A DNA stretch of 6,346 nt from an uncultured Aquificaceae bacterium. GTDB taxonomy: Bacteria > Aquificota > Aquificia > Aquificales > Aquificaceae. The notes below the pieces were generated by a model, which made no database searches, was not told the origin of the DNA, and worked only from the letters and a program-made list of their open reading frames with translations. This document shows positions 1 to 6,346 of this stretch, one piece after another (the first letter of the stretch is position 1; every line of letters begins with the position of its first letter). Made by a program: the position numbers and the translations under genes. The stretch spans positions 1 through 6,346 of the forward strand of contig CALLAD010000155.1 of the NCBI GenBank assembly GCA_938002625.1, written 5' to 3'.

Positions 1-1818
1 CATACGGGCAACCCAGAAGAAGATAATGTCAAAGCCTGTTACCAAAAGGTCTGTAGGATAAAGATCCTTTAGCTGTGGTGCATCCTCTGGCCACCCAAAA
101 ACTCCAAAGGGCCAAAGAGCAGAAGAAAACCAAGTATCCAAAACATCCTTTTCCTGTGTTAACCTTTCCGATCCACAATTTTTACACCTTAGTATGAACT
201 TGTAGGTTTTCTTAACGGGATCGTATTTATACCTTCCTTCCTTTTGACTGAGTATTGCCGTCGGGTTCAAATCCTGAGTAAAGAACAACCTTAGAGAATG
301 GGCATCTACCTGCATAGAATGGTACTTATAAAAGACAAAGTTTTTGTAGAATTCCAATACAGACCTTTTGGGATGTACGAAGGAAGGGGAGTTTAAAATA
401 TCTGCCACTTCCTCTGGTGTAAATTCTTCCCTAATTTTACCATCGGCTATAAGATTGAATATTAGCTTGTCATATACTCTATCAAAATCCTCATCGGTAA
501 ACACGTTTTCATGACCACAATCTTGACAGTACCACACGGGAATTCTGTGACCCCACCATATTTGACGGGATATACACCAATCCTTTATGTTTTCCATCCA
601 TTGGAGGTAGATCTTTGACCAATTTTCTGGGATAAACCTTATAAATCCTTCCTTTACCGCCTTTATTGCTGTATCCTTTATCTTTGGATGGGAGACCTTT
701 AGAAACCATTGGGTGGATATGGTGGGTTCTAAGGTGGTTTTACAACGATAACATTTCCCTACGGCATGCCTGTGATTTTCTACCTTTTCCAAAAGACCAA
801 GCTCCTCAAGTTTTTGTACTATCCTTTTCCTTGCTTCGTATCTATCAAGCCCCATAAATTCGCCACCGTTCTCGTTTATACGGGCAAAATCATCCATAAC
901 CTTTATAAAGGGAAGACTATGACTTTTTCCTATTTCAAAGTCTAAAGGATCGTGGGCTGGTGTTATTTTTACCGCACCAGTTCCAAATTCTCGCTTTACT
1001 CGGAAATCCCCTATTATGGGTATATAGCCGTCCACTTCCGAGCCATCCATAGCTTTTCTTTTCCAATCCACCAAAGGAAGCTTTACTCTTTTGCCTATAA
1101 GATTTTTGTACCTTTCATCCTCTGGATGAACGGCTACCGCCGTGTCTCCAAGCATAGTTTCTGGCCTTGTTGTTGCCACGGTTATGTACCCAGATCCATC
1201 CTCTAAGGGATAGCGTATATAATAAAGCTTTCCATCTTCCTCCTCATACTCTACTTCAAGGTCGGAAAGGGCAGTAAGGTCCTTTGGGCACCAGCTTACC
1301 ATATACTCCCCCTTGTATATTAGGCCATCCTCATAAAGCCTTCTAAAGGCATGCCTTACGGCTCTTGAAAAGCCCTCATCCAGCGTAAACCTTTCCCTTT
1401 CCCAATCTACGCTTACGCCTATCTTTTCAAGCTGTTCCCTAATAGCATTCCTTGATACGGGCACCCACTCCCAAACCTTCTTAAGAAATTCTTCCCTTCC
1501 TATGTCTAATCTGTTTATGCCTTCCTCTTGGAGTTTTTTATCCACCACATACTGGGTAGCTATCCCTGCATGGTCAAAACCTGGTACCCATACTACTTCT
1601 TTTCCCAACATTCTTTGCCATCTACAGATAATATCCTGAAGGGTGACGTTTAGGGCATGCCCCATATGTAAGGATCCCGTCACGTTTGGAGGTGGAATAA
1701 CCACGGAAAACTTATTATCTTTGCTTACTTCCCTGAGGGAGTATATACCAGATTTTATCCACTTTTCCGAATGCTTTTTCTCTACTTCTTTATGGTTATA
1801 CTGTCCTATATCCTTCAT
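1..1818 (-). CDS. valS: Valyl-tRNA synthetase, N-terminal 606 residues (3' end outside window)
   Basis: Class I aminoacyl-tRNA synthetase that joins valine to tRNA-Val in the cytoplasm and hydrolyses mischarged Thr-tRNA. The frame is open from the ATG at 1818 to base 1, giving 606 codons. Visible landmarks: PPPNVTG followed by the HIGH-type motif HMGH at residues 51-54; the CP1 editing domain with TTRPET at 216-221 and GTGAVKITPAHD at 279-290; a Cys pair at C356/C359; ISRQIWWGHRIP near 416-427; a second Cys pair C431/C434; a third C545/C548; and DVLDTWFSS at 558-566. The KMSKS loop and the C-terminal anticodon-binding and coiled-coil parts must lie beyond the window. The start is forced: an in-frame TGA lies just upstream, no ATG/GTG/TTG intervenes, and the next Met is inside HMGH. 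No Shine-Dalgarno is seen. It lies 20 nt after the transketolase stop. Odd feature: about 95 extra residues between C434 and C545. Identity is very secure; IleRS and LeuRS fit the motifs less well. Confidence 0.97.
   Translation of the reverse strand, partial: MKDIGQYNHKEVEKKHSEKWIKSGIYSLREVSKDNKFSVVIPPPNVTGSLHMGHALNVTLQDIICRWQRMLGKEVVWVPGFDHAGIATQYVVDKKLQEEGINRLDIGREEFLKKVWEWVPVSRNAIREQLEKIGVSVDWERERFTLDEGFSRAVRHAFRRLYEDGLIYKGEYMVSWCPKDLTALSDLEVEYEEEDGKLYYIRYPLEDGSGYITVATTRPETMLGDTAVAVHPEDERYKNLIGKRVKLPLVDWKRKAMDGSEVDGYIPIIGDFRVKREFGTGAVKITPAHDPLDFEIGKSHSLPFIKVMDDFARINENGGEFMGLDRYEARKRIVQKLEELGLLEKVENHRHAVGKCYRCKTTLEPTISTQWFLKVSHPKIKDTAIKAVKEGFIRFIPENWSKIYLQWMENIKDWCISRQIWWGHRIPVWYCQDCGHENVFTDEDFDRVYDKLIFNLIADGKIREEFTPEEVADILNSPSFVHPKRSVLEFYKNFVFYKYHSMQVDAHSLRLFFTQDLNPTAILSQKEGRYKYDPVKKTYKFILRCKNCGSERLTQEKDVLDTWFSSALWPFGVFGWPEDAPQLKDLYPTDLLVTGFDIIFFWVARM
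199..486 (-). other. Insertion within ValRS between two Cys-x2-Cys knuckles
   Basis: Residues about 445-540 of ValRS lie between C431/C434 (CQDCGH) and C545/C548 (CKNCGS). In the family these knuckles are normally close together, about 20 residues apart in Thermus-type ValRS as I recall it, and form one zinc ribbon just before DVLDTWFSS. Here 110 residues separate C434 from C545. The extra segment is in frame, has the same codon style as the rest of the gene, contains no Cys, and is rich in Phe, Tyr, Lys and Glu, with FTPEEVADIL at 466-475 and SLRLFFTQDL at 508-517. It has no intein signature residues at its borders. I do not recognise it as a named domain; a lineage-specific insertion in Aquificales ValRS is the likeliest explanation. 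The borders are approximate. Confidence 0.7.
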
Positions 1819-1827
1819 AAAGAAAGG

Positions 1828-1836
1828 ATTATATCA
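1828..1836 (-). promoter_or_regulatory. Extended -10 promoter directly before valS, likely giving a leaderless or near-leaderless mRNA
   Basis: On the minus strand the bases read TGATATAAT: a perfect TATAAT at 1833-1828 preceded by the extended -10 TGn. I see no convincing -35 hexamer at 16-18 nt upstream, where the sequence is the end of the transketolase gene, which is compatible with extended -10 promoters. Only nine bases (1827-1819) separate the box from the valS ATG, so a start 6-8 nt after TATAAT would put +1 within about three bases of the ATG. The same stretch is CT-rich and has no Shine-Dalgarno, which agrees with initiation on a leaderless message. It remains inference, because AT-rich gaps can carry TATAAT by chance. 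Confidence 0.5.
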
Positions 1837-1838
1837 AA

Positions 1839-3821
1839 CTAAAGCTTGAAATACTCCCTTATTCTCCCAAGGATCTTTTCTGGAGTAAATCCAAAATAGT
1901 CCATAAGCACGTCACCTGGAGCAGATTTCCCAAAAGTTTCAATACTTATAACAAGCCCATCCTCACCCACATACTTATACCAACACATTCCCCTTCCAGC
2001 CTCTATTGCCACCCTTCTTTTTACTTCCTTGGGTATAAGATTTCTTTTGTATTCCTCATCCTGATTTTCAAAAACTTCAAAACTTAGCATGTTAATAAGC
2101 CTCACCCTTATGCCTTCTTCCTTAAGCTTTTCGGCTACTTTTATGGCTGGATGCACCTCCGAACCGCTGGCGAGAATTATAAGATCTGGAAGCCCTTCAC
2201 AATCAATAAGGGTATATGCACCCTTTATTGCTCCTTCTGGAGATGGGTATTTTGATCTATCTATTAGGGGTAGTTTTTGTCTTGAGAGTATAAGGGCTGT
2301 TGGACCATCTTTCCTTTCTATAGCCATCTGCCAAGCTATGGCTACTTCATTGGCATCGGCTGGCCTTATAACCCAAAGGTTGGGTATAAGCCTAAGGGAG
2401 CATAGTTGCTCTATAGGCTGATGAGTTGGGCCATCTTCTCCAAGACCTATAGAATCATGGGTAAAAACATAGATAACTTGCAAGCCTGCCATACTGGCTA
2501 TTCGGATAGAAGGCCTCATATAGTCGGAAAATATCAAGAAGGTGCCACCATATGGCAATATTCCTCCATGGTATGCCATTCCATTAAGTATGGTGCCCAT
2601 TGCATGCTCTCTAACTCCAAAGTGAAGGTTTCTTCCTGTGGGATTTTCCGCCAAAAATTCTCCCATGCCATGGAGATAGGTATTGTTAGATTCTGAAAGA
2701 TCCGCAGAGCCTCCGAGTAAAAAGGGCATATGTTTCGCTATAGAATTTAAGACCTTACCGCTTGCCTGCCTTGTAGCCATAGGCTCTGTAAAGGTAGGGA
2801 GGTATTTTTTATATTCCCCTCCCCATTCTTTGTTAAAACTCCTTTCAAGAAGTTCTGCCAGTTCTGGATATTCTCCTCTGTAAGCATCAAAGAGTTCTTT
2901 CCATTTCCTTTCTAAATCCTCTCCCCTCTTTATCCTTTCTTCCCTGTATTCCCATACCTCTTTTGGTACGTAAAAATCTTCCTCTGGCCAATTAAACCTT
3001 TTTTTTGTCAAAAGAACATTTTCCCTTCCAAGGGGTGCTCCATGTACGCTTGCATCATCTTGCTTTGGAGATCCATAACCCAAATGAGTTCTTATGGATA
3101 TAAAGGAAGGTTTTTCTCCCTGATCCATAGCCCTTTTTATGGCTTTTTCTATCTCTTCAAGGTTGTATCCCTCTTCCACGTGTTGCACATACCAGCCAGA
3201 GGCGGAAAATCTTTCCAAAACATTCTCTGACCAAGTTAAGGATGTAGGACCATCTATGGAAACCCTATTGTTATCCCATAGGACTATGAGCTTGCTTAAT
3301 TTAAAATGCCCTGCAAGCTGGGCAACTTCGCATGATACACCTTCCATAAGGTCTCCATCGCTCACAAGGGCAAAGGTGTAATGGTCAATTATAGGAAATC
3401 CATCCCTGTTAAAGTAAGAAGACAGATATTTTTCTGCCAAGGCCATTCCAACGGCATTGCCTATACCTTGACCAAGGGGTCCAGTGGTAGCCTCTACGCC
3501 GGGGGTTAGAAAATTCTCTGGATGTCCGGGAGTTTTGCTACCTAACTGGCGAAAAGCCTTTAAGTCTTCAAGGCTTATATCATATCCCATAACAAAAAGA
3601 AGGGAGTGCAACATGGCACTGGCATGTCCAGCAGATAAAACAAACCTATCCCTGTTTATCCACTTTGGATTCTTAGGGTTAAATCGTAAAAAGCGGTCAA
3701 AAATAAGATAGGCTATATGGCTTGCTCCTAAGGGCATTCCAGGGTGACCAGATTTTGCCCTCTCTACTTGGTCTACACTTAAAAACCTTATGGTATTTAT
3801 AATAAGATCGTCCCTATTCAT
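1839..3821 (-). CDS. tkt: Transketolase
   Basis: Thiamine-diphosphate and divalent-metal dependent enzyme that moves two-carbon ketol units between sugar phosphates (xylulose-5-P to ribose-5-P or erythrose-4-P) in the non-oxidative pentose phosphate pathway. It is 660 aa, close to the 663 aa of E. coli TktA, and full length. The N-terminal ThDP domain shows SGHPG at 24-28 (H26), H66 in SAGH, H100 in GHPE, GPLGQG at 114-119, and the cofactor motif SDGD at 154-157 with E160, ending at N184/N185. H260 lies in VHGAPLG. The central pyrimidine-binding domain has the catalytic Glu E405 in FGVREHAM, then H455 and the [15 protein letters not shown] stretch (455-469), and phosphate-binding R351 and R514. 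The C-terminal domain runs from about 540 on (ASGSEV at 551-556). All positions match E. coli within a few residues, so activity is expected. The ATG overlaps the metE stop (ATGA); the nearest purine-rich run is about 13 nt upstream, so coupling to metE translation is likely. In an autotroph it would feed ribose and erythrose-4-P synthesis. Confidence 0.98.
   Translation of the reverse strand: MNRDDLIINTIRFLSVDQVERAKSGHPGMPLGASHIAYLIFDRFLRFNPKNPKWINRDRFVLSAGHASAMLHSLLFVMGYDISLEDLKAFRQLGSKTPGHPENFLTPGVEATTGPLGQGIGNAVGMALAEKYLSSYFNRDGFPIIDHYTFALVSDGDLMEGVSCEVAQLAGHFKLSKLIVLWDNNRVSIDGPTSLTWSENVLERFSASGWYVQHVEEGYNLEEIEKAIKRAMDQGEKPSFISIRTHLGYGSPKQDDASVHGAPLGRENVLLTKKRFNWPEEDFYVPKEVWEYREERIKRGEDLERKWKELFDAYRGEYPELAELLERSFNKEWGGEYKKYLPTFTEPMATRQASGKVLNSIAKHMPFLLGGSADLSESNNTYLHGMGEFLAENPTGRNLHFGVREHAMGTILNGMAYHGGILPYGGTFLIFSDYMRPSIRIASMAGLQVIYVFTHDSIGLGEDGPTHQPIEQLCSLRLIPNLWVIRPADANEVAIAWQMAIERKDGPTALILSRQKLPLIDRSKYPSPEGAIKGAYTLIDCEGLPDLIILASGSEVHPAIKVAEKLKEEGIRVRLINMLSFEVFENQDEEYKRNLIPKEVKRRVAIEAGRGMCWYKYVGEDGLVISIETFGKSAPGDVLMDYFGFTPEKILGRIREYFKL
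3818..3821 (-). promoter_or_regulatory. ATGA stop/start overlap coupling metE and transketolase
   Basis: The TGA stop of metE (3820-3818) shares bases with the ATG of the transketolase gene (3821-3819). No well-spaced Shine-Dalgarno precedes this ATG; the closest candidate, AAGGGAG, ends about 12-15 nt upstream within metE. The arrangement is the classic one for ribosome re-initiation, so both proteins should be made from one message at linked levels. Confidence 0.9.
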
Positions 3822-6094
3822 GCTTTTACCAAACTCTCCCTTAGTTCTTTGGTTACTTCTACCATGTTTTTAAGGGATGGTATAACTTCTTCCCATCTTC
3901 TTGTTTTTAAACCGCAGTCGGGATTTACCCAAAGAAGTTCTACGGGCAATGCTTTCATAGACCTTTCTATAACGGCCCTTATTTGCTCCTTTGTAGGCAC
4001 CACTGGAGAATGTATATCGTAAACACCTATACCAATTTGCCTATCCCATTCCTTAAAGGCTTCAAAGGCCGCTATTATTTCTCCCTTGCTACGAGAAGCC
4101 TCTATGGATATGACATCAAAATCCATCTGGTATATGTACTCTATTACTTCATTAAACTCGCTATAGCACATATGACTATGTATTTGTGTTTCTGGTTTTG
4201 CCCTTGAAGATAGCCTAAAAGCTTTTATTGCCCATTCAAAATAGGATGGCCAATCCCTTTTCTTTAGGGGAGCTCCTTCCCTAAAGGCGGGCTCATCTAT
4301 CTGTATTATTTTTATACCAGCTGCTTCAAGATCCCTAACTTCCTCTAAAAGGGCGAGGGCTATTTGATAGGCTATTTCATGCTTTGGTATGTCCTCCCTA
4401 TAGTAGCTCCAGTTTAGGATAGTGACTGGACCTGTAAGCATTCCCTTTACAGGCTTGCTGGTAAGGGATTGGGCATAGGTTATTTCTTCTATGGTCATAG
4501 CCTTTGGTCTGTAAACATCTCCATATATGATAGGTGGTCTGTAAACCCTTGAACCATAGGATAAAACCCAACCATGTTTTGTGGTGGCAACACCTTCCAG
4601 CTTCTGGGCAAAAAACTCTACCATATCCGTTCTTTCAAATTCTCCATGCACCAAAACATCAAGACCTATTTCTTCTTGAATTCTTATAACCTTTTCTATC
4701 TGTTCCCTTATGAAGGCCTTGTATTCTTCTTGGGATATCTTTCCAGAGGTGTATGCGGATCTAACCTTTCTTACTTCCTCCGTTTGGGGGAAAGATCCTA
4801 TGGTAGTTGTGGGCAGAAGGGGAAGGTTTAGTATTTCTTGCTGTATCTTTACCCTTTCTTGATATGGCATTTCCCTTTGAAAATCCTCTTCTTTAAGGCT
4901 TGCTATTCTTTTCCTTACTTCTTCCCTAACTCCTATATTCTGTGTCAAAAGCCTTTGAGATTCTTCTACATCCTTTAAAGCTTGTGCGTCTCCTTCAAAG
5001 GCAGCTTTTAGTGTTTTTAACTCTCTTAGCTTTTCCTTTGCAAAGGATAACCTTTCCTTTAAACCCTCTGGTAAACTATCTTCTGGCTCAAGGCTCACGG
5101 GCACATGGAAAAGGGGGCAGGAATTGGAAATAATTATCTCTTGCGTAAATTTAGAAAGTTCTTCTAAGAGTTTTAACTTTTCCCTTAAGTTTGCCCTCCA
5201 TACGTTTCTTCCATTTATAATCCCAGCTATTAAAACCTTGTCTTCTGGAAAACCATATTTCCTTATATTTTCAAGATTTTCCCTGTTGGAAACAAGGTCA
5301 ATTCCCAAAGCTTTTACTGGCAATTCTATGAATCTTTTATAATCGGATACGCTATCGTAGTAGGTAATTACATAAAGGTCTGCATACTTGCTAAGCCTTT
5401 TGTAGGCTTCTTGAATAAGCTCCCATTCCCAGCTTTCCACATCAAGACATAGGGCTGGATCCTCCACAAGTACAGCAGAAGCTCCAGAAGAAGACAAGCT
5501 TTTAATTAGTTCTTCATAAACTGGTAATAGGGCAAAAAGGTAATTTTCCATATCTTCTTTGCTTTCAATCTTTGAAAGCTCATAAAGGGGCAGTTCTGAA
5601 TGAGAAGACCTTTTTAGTACCTTAGAAAGCTTAAGAAAAGTGTATGGCGCTATTATCTTGGGAATAGGATTATAGCCCTTTTCTTTTAAAAATTTGTACT
5701 CCTCAAGGGGTATATTCTCAAGTAATCTAAAGTCTTTGCCTTCTATCTCGGGTACCAAGTAATGGTAGTTGGTATTAAAGTATTTAGTCATTTCCAAGGC
5801 TTGACCACCCCTTGCCATTTGGAAGTAAGTATCAAGGCCTTTGTATTCACCAAACCTTTTCGGTATTACTCCAAGGGTTATTGCCATATCAAGCATAAAG
5901 TCATAATAGGAAACATCGCCAGAAACGTAAACATCAACAAACTGGCTATAAATGTTGGCTATCCAAGTTCTTATTGAGTTCATGCCCTCTATAAAATCTT
6001 GCTGAGATAACTTCTCCTTCCACAGGTTTTCTAAAGTATTTTTAAATTCCCTTTTTTCTCCAAGCTTTGGAAAGCCATAAGCTAAGGTTTTCAT
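3818..6094 (-). CDS. metE: Cobalamin-independent methionine synthase (5-methyltetrahydropteroyltriglutamate-homocysteine methyltransferase)
   Basis: Cytosolic zinc enzyme that transfers the methyl group of 5-methyl-tetrahydropteroyl-polyglutamate to homocysteine, the last step of methionine synthesis, without B12. At 758 aa it has the full two-barrel length of MetE (E. coli 753 aa), not the short archaeal C-terminal-only form. The N-terminal half begins with [12 protein letters not shown]. The linker leads into the catalytic half at [10 protein letters not shown] (429-438). Zinc ligands are all present: H641 and C643 in HSHMC, E665 in ISIEASRS, and C727 in NPDCGLKTR. The homocysteine-site IDEPA is at 599-603 and the conserved YDIHSP histidine is H695. 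An AGGAGG Shine-Dalgarno six bases before the ATG fixes the start. It is the first gene of the metE-transketolase pair and has its own promoter. No riboswitch fits in the 58-nt leader region, so control by SAM, T-box or B12 riboswitch is not supported here. Confidence 0.98.
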   Translation of the reverse strand: MKTLAYGFPKLGEKREFKNTLENLWKEKLSQQDFIEGMNSIRTWIANIYSQFVDVYVSGDVSYYDFMLDMAITLGVIPKRFGEYKGLDTYFQMARGGQALEMTKYFNTNYHYLVPEIEGKDFRLLENIPLEEYKFLKEKGYNPIPKIIAPYTFLKLSKVLKRSSHSELPLYELSKIESKEDMENYLFALLPVYEELIKSLSSSGASAVLVEDPALCLDVESWEWELIQEAYKRLSKYADLYVITYYDSVSDYKRFIELPVKALGIDLVSNRENLENIRKYGFPEDKVLIAGIINGRNVWRANLREKLKLLEELSKFTQEIIISNSCPLFHVPVSLEPEDSLPEGLKERLSFAKEKLRELKTLKAAFEGDAQALKDVEESQRLLTQNIGVREEVRKRIASLKEEDFQREMPYQERVKIQQEILNLPLLPTTTIGSFPQTEEVRKVRSAYTSGKISQEEYKAFIREQIEKVIRIQEEIGLDVLVHGEFERTDMVEFFAQKLEGVATTKHGWVLSYGSRVYRPPIIYGDVYRPKAMTIEEITYAQSLTSKPVKGMLTGPVTILNWSYYREDIPKHEIAYQIALALLEEVRDLEAAGIKIIQIDEPAFREGAPLKKRDWPSYFEWAIKAFRLSSRAKPETQIHSHMCYSEFNEVIEYIYQMDFDVISIEASRSKGEIIAAFEAFKEWDRQIGIGVYDIHSPVVPTKEQIRAVIERSMKALPVELLWVNPDCGLKTRRWEEVIPSLKNMVEVTKELRESLVKA

Positions 6095-6100
6095 TTTTAA

Positions 6101-6106
6101 CCTCCT
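6101..6106 (-). promoter_or_regulatory. Strong Shine-Dalgarno of metE
   Basis: The minus strand reads AGGAGG, a full match to the anti-Shine-Dalgarno core, with a six-base AT spacer (6100-6095) before the metE ATG. It settles the start codon and contrasts with the missing ribosome site of valS and the weak one of the transketolase gene in the same cluster. Confidence 0.9.
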
Positions 6107-6118
6107 GGTTGGTATTAA

Positions 6119-6135
6119 GCTTATAAATTATAAGC
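6119..6135. repeat. 17-bp palindrome over the metE -10 box and start site
   Basis: The plus strand reads gcttataa-a-ttataagc, perfect 8-bp arms around one central base. It covers the whole predicted -10 hexamer and reaches the expected transcription start. The position and dyad symmetry would suit an operator for a repressor controlling metE, but 8-bp AT-rich dyads also arise by chance around TATAAT. It is too AT-rich and lacks a T-run, so it does not look like an intrinsic terminator for the EAL gene. Confidence 0.4.
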
Positions 6136-6156
6136 AAAGTGTTTATTTATTGTTAA
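6127..6156 (-). promoter_or_regulatory. Sigma70-type promoter for metE
   Basis: The minus strand has TTAACA at 6156-6151 (five of six to the -35 consensus), an 18-nt AT-rich spacer, and a perfect TATAAT at 6132-6127. Transcription would begin near 6120, giving a leader of roughly 26 nt that includes the AGGAGG site. The -35 hexamer overlaps the TAA stop of the upstream EAL gene, so the promoter uses essentially all of the intergenic space. Assignment rests on sequence match only. Confidence 0.7.
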
Positions 6157-6346
6157 AGAATTTTACTTACTAAATCCTCTATTTTCCTTATATCTGGATA
6201 AGGCTCTGGTTTAGCAAACAAAAAGCCTTGGAGCAAATCCACATCCAAGCGCACTATACAATCCAATTCTTCCTTTTTCTCTATCCCCTCTACCAAAACC
6301 TTTATACCAGCAGATTTGCAAGCACTCACAAGACCTGCTAAAATAG
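6153..6346 (-). CDS. EAL-domain protein, C-terminal 63 residues (5' end outside window)
   Basis: The visible part begins ILAGLVSACKSAG and ends at a TAA at 6155-6153. It carries the C-terminal signature of EAL domains, which hydrolyse cyclic-di-GMP to pGpG: an alpha helix, then a strand with VLVEGIE at 16-22 (the typical form is VAEGVE, whose first Glu is an active-site residue), the EEL that usually follows, and LLQGFLFAKP at 37-46 (typical form QGYLFxxP). About 17 residues follow the domain, so EAL is the last domain of the protein. The DDFG and EAL-motif parts, and any GGDEF, PAS or membrane segments, are outside the window, so whether it is an active phosphodiesterase, a bifunctional protein or a sensor cannot be told. 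It runs in the same direction as metE and stops 58 nt before it, with no clear terminator between. Confidence 0.88.
   Translation of the reverse strand, partial: ILAGLVSACKSAGIKVLVEGIEKKEELDCIVRLDVDLLQGFLFAKPEPYPDIRKIEDLVSKIL

Noticed and set aside
187..516. Intein or group I intron as explanation of the ValRS insertion
   Set aside because: The block is only about 95 residues, keeps the reading frame, has no Cys/Ser at its start or His-Asn at its end, and sits between zinc knuckles and not at an active-site motif.
509..709. A 66-codon minus-strand open frame within valS
   Set aside because: It is in another frame of the same strand inside the conserved catalytic region of ValRS, whose frame is continuous through it.
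2089..2421. A 110-codon plus-strand open frame opposite the transketolase gene, with several shorter ones across the window
   Set aside because: They lie antisense to strongly conserved coding sequence, have no recognisable motifs or ribosome sites, and are low-complexity mixes of Ser, Leu and Phe as expected from the complement of real codons.
3348..3365. Unusual SDGD in place of the GDG of the thiamine diphosphate motif in transketolase
   Set aside because: The metal-binding Asp (D155) and the distal Asn (N185) are present, and SDGDLMEG forms occur in other bacterial transketolases as I recall them, so this is ordinary variation.
6119..6135. Intrinsic terminator for the EAL gene
   Set aside because: The hairpin would be almost entirely A-T paired and is not followed by a T-run on the minus strand; it also lies on the metE promoter.

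Overview
The window looks like chromosomal DNA from a thermophilic bacterium, most plausibly of the Aquificales (Aquificaceae, Hydrogenobacter/Thermocrinis-like). This is inferred from codon use (Arg mostly AGG/AGA, Ile very often ATA, many Lys/Glu codons), very tight gene packing, and the general look of the proteins. No rRNA or other decisive marker is present, so the assignment is tentative.

All four genes lie on the minus strand. Read in the direction of transcription, from right to left, they are: (1) the last 63 residues of an EAL-domain (cyclic-di-GMP phosphodiesterase type) protein, 6346-6153, cut by the window edge; (2) a 58-nt gap holding a good sigma70-like promoter, an AT-rich palindrome and a strong Shine-Dalgarno; (3) metE, cobalamin-independent methionine synthase, 758 aa, 6094-3818; (4) a transketolase gene, 660 aa, 3821-1839, whose ATG overlaps the metE stop in an ATGA junction; (5) a 20-nt gap with a perfect extended -10 box and no Shine-Dalgarno; (6) valS, valyl-tRNA synthetase, first 606 residues, 1818-1, cut by the window edge. 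There is no gene-free stretch longer than 58 nt and no RNA gene, mobile element or CRISPR array that I can see.

metE and the transketolase gene are almost certainly co-transcribed and translationally coupled. valS can be reached by readthrough but seems to have its own promoter placed so close to the ATG that the message would be leaderless or nearly so. The products are housekeeping enzymes: last step of methionine synthesis, non-oxidative pentose-phosphate interconversion, and charging of tRNA-Val. They share no obvious pathway.

I did not find an undescribed multi-gene system. The points that merit a second look are a roughly 95-residue insertion that splits a zinc-ribbon-like element in ValRS, the apparent leaderless promoter of valS, and the palindrome over the metE -10 region.
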